Positions 60,181 through 64,000 of a stretch of 64,000 nt of DNA are shown piece after piece (positions within the stretch are counted from its first letter, which is position 1; every line of letters begins with the position of its first letter). Origin of the DNA: JBFMDN01 sp040753915. GTDB lineage: Bacteria > Desulfobacterota > Desulfomonilia > Desulfomonilales > Desulfomonilaceae. The DNA is taken from contig JBFMDN010000026.1 of assembly GCA_040753915.1 (NCBI GenBank), positions 7,677 to 71,676 on the forward strand, written 5' to 3'. The notes below the pieces were generated by a model that saw nothing but the letters and a program-made list of their open reading frames with translations, had not been told where the DNA came from and did no database searches. The position numbers and the translations under genes are program-made.

Positions 60181-60735
60181 TCAGACAGTGCAGGCTTTCA
60201 TCCGCTCGACGACTTCGTGAAATACGTCCACCAACCGGAGTATTCCCACCACCTCTTCTTTCGAGGTTACCAGCAGAGATTGAAAATGCCCGACAATGAG
60301 TTGATGCACAGCCCGGTTCAAAGGTGCCTCCTGATCGATCACCTCCCCTTCAAGGGGAGATCGTACCACCTCGCGAACACACCGGGCATAGGCCTTCCTG
60401 CACAAATCGTCCAGAGGACTCTTCCAGAGCTCGTGCTGGTCCATGGCCCCATGCAGAAACTCCGCGCTGATCCCAAATCCTGAGAGCTTGCGCAGGTCTC
60501 CCATTTCTACGTATCTCGGCTCAAGGCTCCTGAGCACGTCAATCTGGCTGAGCTTTCCGATCACCTTTCCCTGTCTGTCGCAAACAAGCACTGCGCGGAA
60601 TGGCCGCTTGCCAGGCTCTTGCGATGTCTGCACCCTTTCGATCGCCAATGCAGCATCATAGAGGGTGGCATCCTCAGACACAGTGCAATACCGATCCAGC
60701 GGTATCATGAGATCTTTGACCTTGACCTTATCCAT
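60181..60735 (-). CDS. CBS-domain pair protein
   Basis: 184 residues with two CBS motifs (about 8-78 and 120-176). The first has an insertion (QEPGKRPFRAVLVCDRQG) before its sheet; VKDLMIPLDRYCTVSE is the classic start. The middle region (85-118) is helical. It stands directly upstream of the SLC13/DASS gene (40 bases) and could bind AMP/ATP to gate it. GGAGG before the ATG. Similar in role, not in close sequence, to the CBS protein at 55761. Confidence 0.9.
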   Translation of the reverse strand: MDKVKVKDLMIPLDRYCTVSEDATLYDAALAIERVQTSQEPGKRPFRAVLVCDRQGKVIGKLSQIDVLRSLEPRYVEMGDLRKLSGFGISAEFLHGAMDQHELWKSPLDDLCRKAYARCVREVVRSPLEGEVIDQEAPLNRAVHQLIVGHFQSLLVTSKEEVVGILRLVDVFHEVVERMKACTV

Positions 60736-60840
60736 CGGATCATCCTCCGTCAGAGCAGAGCGCCCCAGCAGCAGGCGTTGAGAGCCGCCTCAGAGTGGGA
60801 AGCCGCGGTAGCGCCCACCCCCAAGCTTGAAGGAAGCCTC

Positions 60841-61200
60841 TTATCTTCCTGCGTCCTCGATCCGCTCCAAGAGCTCAGACATGTTGATGGGCTTCTGCAG
60901 GCAATCGTATGCCCCGAGTTTCATGGCTTGAATGCCTGCTCCTAACGATGTTTCAGTACTTAGCACAATCACCTTCAGCGTGGCGTCAGCTACCCTGATC
61001 TGTTCGAGAAGCATCAAGGAGCCTTTGCTTTGAGCAGAGCACCCAAGGATTGCCAGAGCGAACTGTCGCTCGAGCACGCACTGTAAAGCCTCGGAAAGGT
61101 CAGAGACTGCATGAACCGTAAATCCTGCAGCTTTCAGTCGACGCGTCAGCACATCGAGAAAACTTGAGTCCTCGTCCACGAGAAGCAGCGTACGCTCCAT
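60841..61200 (-). CDS. Degenerate receiver-domain protein lacking the phospho-acceptor aspartate
   Basis: 119 residues with the receiver fold. The acidic pocket (DED, 9-11), the switch position (Ser81) and Lys103 are present, but the phospho-acceptor position is Gly53 (ALAILGCSAQ) instead of Asp, so it cannot be phosphorylated in the normal way. Such pseudo-receivers act by constitutive or phosphorylation-independent protein contact. The ribosome binding site is weak; the frame is open upstream to 61731, but upstream sequence runs over the NifX-like gene and is not receiver-like. It sits 105 bases upstream of a CBS gene. Confidence 0.8.
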   Translation of the reverse strand: MERTLLLVDEDSSFLDVLTRRLKAAGFTVHAVSDLSEALQCVLERQFALAILGCSAQSKGSLMLLEQIRVADATLKVIVLSTETSLGAGIQAMKLGAYDCLQKPINMSELLERIEDAGR

Positions 61201-61424
61201 CCACAGAGCTTTCTTGCCTTGTACTGATGTTCGCGGGAGGGGCCTTACCCTCCGGCCACGGGGAGTGCATGAGCAATAGTCGTGCCACGGATAACATGCT
61301 GGAATTACTTGAGAGGAAAGGGGAAGAGCGGGAGGGAAGCCTCGAGGAGTGAACGGGGGGATACGTGCGAAGACATCTCGCGACAAAGTGAAACGTCCTG
61401 CGACTCGAGCTCCCGCAACCAGCC

Positions 61425-61754
61425 TCAGAGCACCATGTCTCCGCTCCGAAGGCTGCCGTCTCTGACCCGCTCGAGAACATCGGCCGCACTCCCCCCCACT
61501 GAGTCGAATATCTTTATTTTCTTCCATGTCAGGTATTGGTAGCATTCTTCGTCCACGGCACAACAGACGACCAGGTCTACCCGCTCCCGTATGATGAAAT
61601 CGCACAATGCTTCTGCTGATGCTTGTGGCAGGACGATAATCTGTTTCTCGGCGATCTCCCTGTTTTCTCCCAGCAGTGCCACAAGGGCCTCCTGCGCCAG
61701 GTCGAAGCGTGGAGCTACGTCCTCGTTCCAAAGAGGAATCAAAACTCGAGTCAT
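61425..61754 (-). CDS. NifX/NifB-like (dinitrogenase iron-molybdenum cofactor) domain protein
   Basis: 109 residues. The RNase H-like NifX fold is shown by LIPLWNEDVAPRFDLA at the N-terminus and IFDSVGGSAADVLERV at the C-terminus. Family members bind metal clusters or precursors, such as the iron-molybdenum cofactor precursor or orange proteins, and in anaerobes they appear widely outside nitrogen fixation. Cys-Cys (VVCCAV) is also present. An AGGAGAGG site precedes the ATG. It starts 16 bases after the sigma-54 activator gene, so is probably the first target in the same transcript. Its link to the transporters downstream is unclear. Confidence 0.85.
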   Translation of the reverse strand: MTRVLIPLWNEDVAPRFDLAQEALVALLGENREIAEKQIIVLPQASAEALCDFIIRERVDLVVCCAVDEECYQYLTWKKIKIFDSVGGSAADVLERVRDGSLRSGDMVL

Positions 61755-61770
61755 CGGTACGCCTCTCCTC

Positions 61771-63213
61771 TTAGGGCATGATGCCGTGGGATTTCATCTT
61801 CCGCCACAACGTGCTTCGTGCCCAGCCGAGGTATTCAGCGGCCTTGGCCTTTTGCCCTCTTGCTTTTAAGAGTGCGTCGAGGATCATTCTTCGTTCAGCC
61901 TCGTGCCACGGGAGGTGCTCCATGGCAGGAGGTAAAATCCATTCACCTGCCGGTTTCGTCTGGATCGACGACAGCCGGGAAACTCCGGATGGCTCAGGCG
62001 ACGACTTCACGCTGGACCTTACGTTCTTAGCCGAATGTTGGACCACGTACGGGGGAAGGTGTTTGACGAGTATCTCGTTGCCGTCACAGAGATTTACGGC
62101 ATATTCCACCATGTTTCTCAGCTCTCTGACGTTTCCGGGAAAATGAAAGCTCTTGAGTATCCGTCGTGCTTCAGGGCTGAATCCGCTGACCATTTTCTTG
62201 AAACGAGCGTTGAGCAGTTGTAGGAAATGGTCCATCAGCATGTCGATGTCGTCCTCCCGTTGAGCGAGGGGGGGTAGGTGCAACCGGACCACGTTCAGCC
62301 GAAAGAGGAGATCCTCCCGAAATCGCCCTTCAGCAACCATCTTTTCCAGATCTCTGTGGGTGCCCGCGATGATTCTGACATCCACGGGTAGCCCGTGCGT
62401 GCTCCCCAGGGGGAAGATGATGCGATCGTCAAGAAATGAGAGGAGCTTCACTTGTAGATTCAGCGGTAGGTCCCCAATCTCGGTCAGGTAAAGGGTGCCC
62501 TTGTCCGCAAGTCTGAAGCGGCCTGGCTTGTTTTCCACCGCTCCGGTGAAAGCGCCTTTCTGATGTCCGAACAATTCCGATTCGAGGAGGCTTTCCGGAA
62601 GAGCACCGCAGTTGATCTTGATGAACGGACCCTTGGACCGTGGAGACGCATTGTGAAGAGCTTCGGCCACATAGTCCTTGCCGGTACCGGTTTCACCGGT
62701 GATCAATACAGCAGAGTCGGTCTCCGCGATTGCGGGGAGGACTCGTGAAACATTCTCCATGGCAGCGCTCTTCCCGATAAGGCGACCGAACAAAGCTCTC
62801 GCTTCCATTCCGTCAGGGCGCTGGAGATACCGCATGTCTTCCACAGTCTTTAGATACCCGATGAGCGCTCCGCCACTTCCTTTTACCACAGATGCAGTGA
62901 AGCGAACGGGGATCTTCTCCCTGCTTCGATTGACCATGTTTGCATCGCCCCGAAGGGACATCCCTCTTTCCGTCAACTGCCGCACTGGGCATCCTGTTGT
63001 GCAGAGGTTGCTTCGAAGGACGTAATGGCAAGGCAATCCCAATGCTTCGGCTGGCGCATACCCTGTCAGAGCAGCGATGGCGCGATTCATCAACGCGACT
63101 CGATACGCGGAATCGATTATCAGAATCCCCATCGGTATCTCGTCCATCAACTGAAGCAGCTCGATCGATTGGTCTCCTAAGCCCTCGATAAGGGGCCACA
63201 CCGTAGCGTTCAT
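61771..63213 (-). CDS. PAS-containing sigma-54-dependent transcriptional activator
   Basis: 480 residues. A PAS sensor domain (about 18-130) carries a cysteine cluster C-x8-C-x3-C (Cys62, 71, 75), then an AAA+ domain with Walker A GETGTGKD (173-180) and the sigma-54 loop GAFTGA (220-225), and a Fis-like helix-turn-helix at the C-terminus (AKAAEYLGWARSTLWRKMK). Walker B reads LYLTEIGD, with threonine in place of the near-invariant aspartate (LFLDEIGD), which would weaken magnesium coordination. A strong AGGAGAAAT ribosome binding site is present. Being at the head of the minus-strand array it likely regulates it or lies within it. Confidence 0.93.
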   Translation of the reverse strand: MNATVWPLIEGLGDQSIELLQLMDEIPMGILIIDSAYRVALMNRAIAALTGYAPAEALGLPCHYVLRSNLCTTGCPVRQLTERGMSLRGDANMVNRSREKIPVRFTASVVKGSGGALIGYLKTVEDMRYLQRPDGMEARALFGRLIGKSAAMENVSRVLPAIAETDSAVLITGETGTGKDYVAEALHNASPRSKGPFIKINCGALPESLLESELFGHQKGAFTGAVENKPGRFRLADKGTLYLTEIGDLPLNLQVKLLSFLDDRIIFPLGSTHGLPVDVRIIAGTHRDLEKMVAEGRFREDLLFRLNVVRLHLPPLAQREDDIDMLMDHFLQLLNARFKKMVSGFSPEARRILKSFHFPGNVRELRNMVEYAVNLCDGNEILVKHLPPYVVQHSAKNVRSSVKSSPEPSGVSRLSSIQTKPAGEWILPPAMEHLPWHEAERRMILDALLKARGQKAKAAEYLGWARSTLWRKMKSHGIMP

Positions 63214-63757
63214 ACGTTCATTTCTCCTGAGCCATGGCAGTCAAAGAATTCTTGTCACACAGAAGATGCTGCTGAGAAAGCACTCAAGAGCTCAGCAGGC
63301 GGTGAAATCAGAATGCCGATACGCGGAAGCACTGCATGGATTCTACGTGCCGACCGGCATCCGAGGCGCCTGGAGGGACAAGGGTGGACTGTTGTTGAGA
63401 ATGCGGTGCTTATCGTCAGAAGAGGGCAAATAGTCTCTGCTCGGTGTCCCAGGTCGGGCAAGCCATCTCGTCGCGACGGCAGAGCGTAGGCAAGAATGGA
63501 GGAAGGGGTTCTCGTGCTCGCTGAGGGTGTTGGGGCTGCATTGGGCCTGCTTCGTTATGGCCACGTTCTCATGAACGATCAGAAGCTGCCACGACATGGT
63601 GTTCAGAAGAAAGCTGAAAACCAGCGCGCCGAATATGATTGATTTCCACGGCACCTTCATCATCGTCTCATACCCAATTGCCATCGTAACTGAAGCAGTG
63701 GGCCGGAGTCGACTCCACCACAGTCGGGAATTCTTGTCAAGTTCCGCGCCGGGGGTC
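63214..63757. other. Intergenic region upstream of the sigma-54 activator gene
   Basis: 544 bases without a supported gene. A minus-strand frame (63343-63843) would encode a protein with one hydrophobic stretch (IIFGALVFSFLLNTMSW), but it has no good ribosome binding site and no family resemblance. I see no clear sigma-54 (TGGC/TTGC) element pointing at the activator gene. The promoter of the whole array is presumably in this stretch. Confidence 0.5.
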
Positions 63758-63875
63758 AGGTCTTGTTTCTTGATGAATCTGTGATGACGATGGCCTGCCA
63801 ATAGGCCACTGATCTGGTCTAGATCGAGCAGGCGAGCTCTCAAGAGGTGACAGGAAGATCAAGAAACAAGACTTG
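63758..63875. repeat. Inverted-repeat element with internal hairpin
   Basis: A 15-bp perfect inverted repeat, GTCTTGTTTCTTGAT (63760-63774) and its complement (63858-63872), extending imperfectly to 18 bp, brackets an 83-base spacer. The spacer contains the stem TGGCCT/AGGCCA (63791-63796 with 63803-63808). The sequence GGGGGTCAGGTCTTG just outside resembles a motif often seen beside IS200-type/REP-associated transposases, as I remember it; no transposase is present. Confidence 0.6.
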
Positions 63876-64000
63876 ATAATCATGTAAAAGGCGTGAGTGC
63901 TATCACGCGTGGTCGCAGCGGGGGACTCTGTCCCCCGGGCCCCCTGGAGTTTGTCGCTCTGGGGCCGCTGGATAAGGGTTATGAGGGCAGGGGGAGTTTC
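63876..64000. other. Right-edge sequence with G/C hairpin
   Basis: The last 125 bases have no supported gene. A 7-bp stem GGGGGAC/GTCCCCC (63920-63926 with 63930-63936, loop TCT) is followed by a C-rich run. It resembles the C/G hairpins of the family B repeats but shares no longer sequence with them by eye. Confidence 0.4.

Noticed and set aside
63343..63843. A 166-codon minus-strand frame with one hydrophobic segment, before the sigma-54 activator gene.
   Set aside because: No ribosome binding site at a sensible start, composition typical of non-coding frames, and it runs over the inverted-repeat element.
1..64000. CRISPR arrays, tRNA or rRNA genes, phage or plasmid genes.
   Set aside because: I found no regularly spaced direct repeats, no tRNA-like T-loop sequence in gaps between genes and no phage, plasmid or transposase proteins; a covariance-model scan would be needed to exclude small RNAs.

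Overview
The window looks like chromosomal DNA of a free-living, Gram-negative sulfate-reducing deltaproteobacterium (Desulfobacterota; a Desulfomonile- or Syntrophobacter-like lineage is my guess). Pointers are an ATP sulfurylase gene cut by the left edge, a KDO transferase (hence an outer membrane with LPS), MglA/MglB-type GTPase genes, Hanks-type kinase, PilZ, sigma-54 and hybrid histidine kinase signalling, and SLC13-family anion carriers. I see no rRNA, tRNA, CRISPR array, phage gene or intact transposase. Nearly all the sequence is coding, with moderately high GC throughout. Organism and gene families are recognised from memory, not from a database search. || 1-7.1 kb: partial sat and a 98-residue companion gene, a PLP-dependent acyltransferase, a small membrane protein, then on the minus strand an L,D-transpeptidase-like protein, a SYLF protein and an AICAR formyltransferase that lacks the usual PurH cyclohydrolase half. 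7.3-12.5 kb: a plus-strand signalling cluster of DUF4388, MglB, MglA, a possible CheW-like protein and a Ser/Thr kinase fused to a cyclic-nucleotide-binding domain, then a flavoprotein overlapping a VIT/vWA protein. 15.5-17.6 kb: a SKI2-like helicase. 17.9-22.4 kb: a receiver protein, then arsC-phoB-phoR-phoU preceded by a Pho-box-like triple repeat. 22.4-30.6 kb: housekeeping genes (asnS, waaA, a TsaC/YciO-type gene, ribD, nrdR, NusG-II and Gx transporter). || 30.6-35.5 kb, minus strand: a radical SAM/SPASM protein and two TPR-repeat exported proteins. 35.8-50.4 kb: an exopolysaccharide locus. On the minus strand it has a CapD-like epimerase/dehydratase, CapK-like ligase, asparagine synthase-like amidotransferase, glycosyltransferase, polysaccharide deacetylase, methyltransferase, priming sugar transferase and Wzz/tyrosine kinase; on the plus strand, divergently, an SGNH hydrolase and a second glycosyltransferase. 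No flippase, polymerase or outer-membrane export protein is present here. || 50.6-55.7 kb: a family III CoA-transferase/racemase, a small protein possibly related to PilZ, a PilZ protein and a hybrid histidine kinase. 55.8-63.2 kb: an eight-gene minus-strand array beginning with a PAS/sigma-54 activator, then a NifX-like protein, a receiver lacking its phospho-acceptor, a CBS-pair protein, two different SLC13-superfamily carriers, an intact receiver and a second CBS-pair protein. This repeated CBS/carrier/receiver layout is the best candidate here for an undescribed regulated transport system. || Intergenic spaces hold at least two families of dispersed imperfect repeats (near 3.8, 25.0-25.3, 26.7-27.0 and 50.5 kb), hairpin-rich stretches (23.9-24.1 kb, 32.1 kb) and a perfect 15-bp inverted repeat near the right end.
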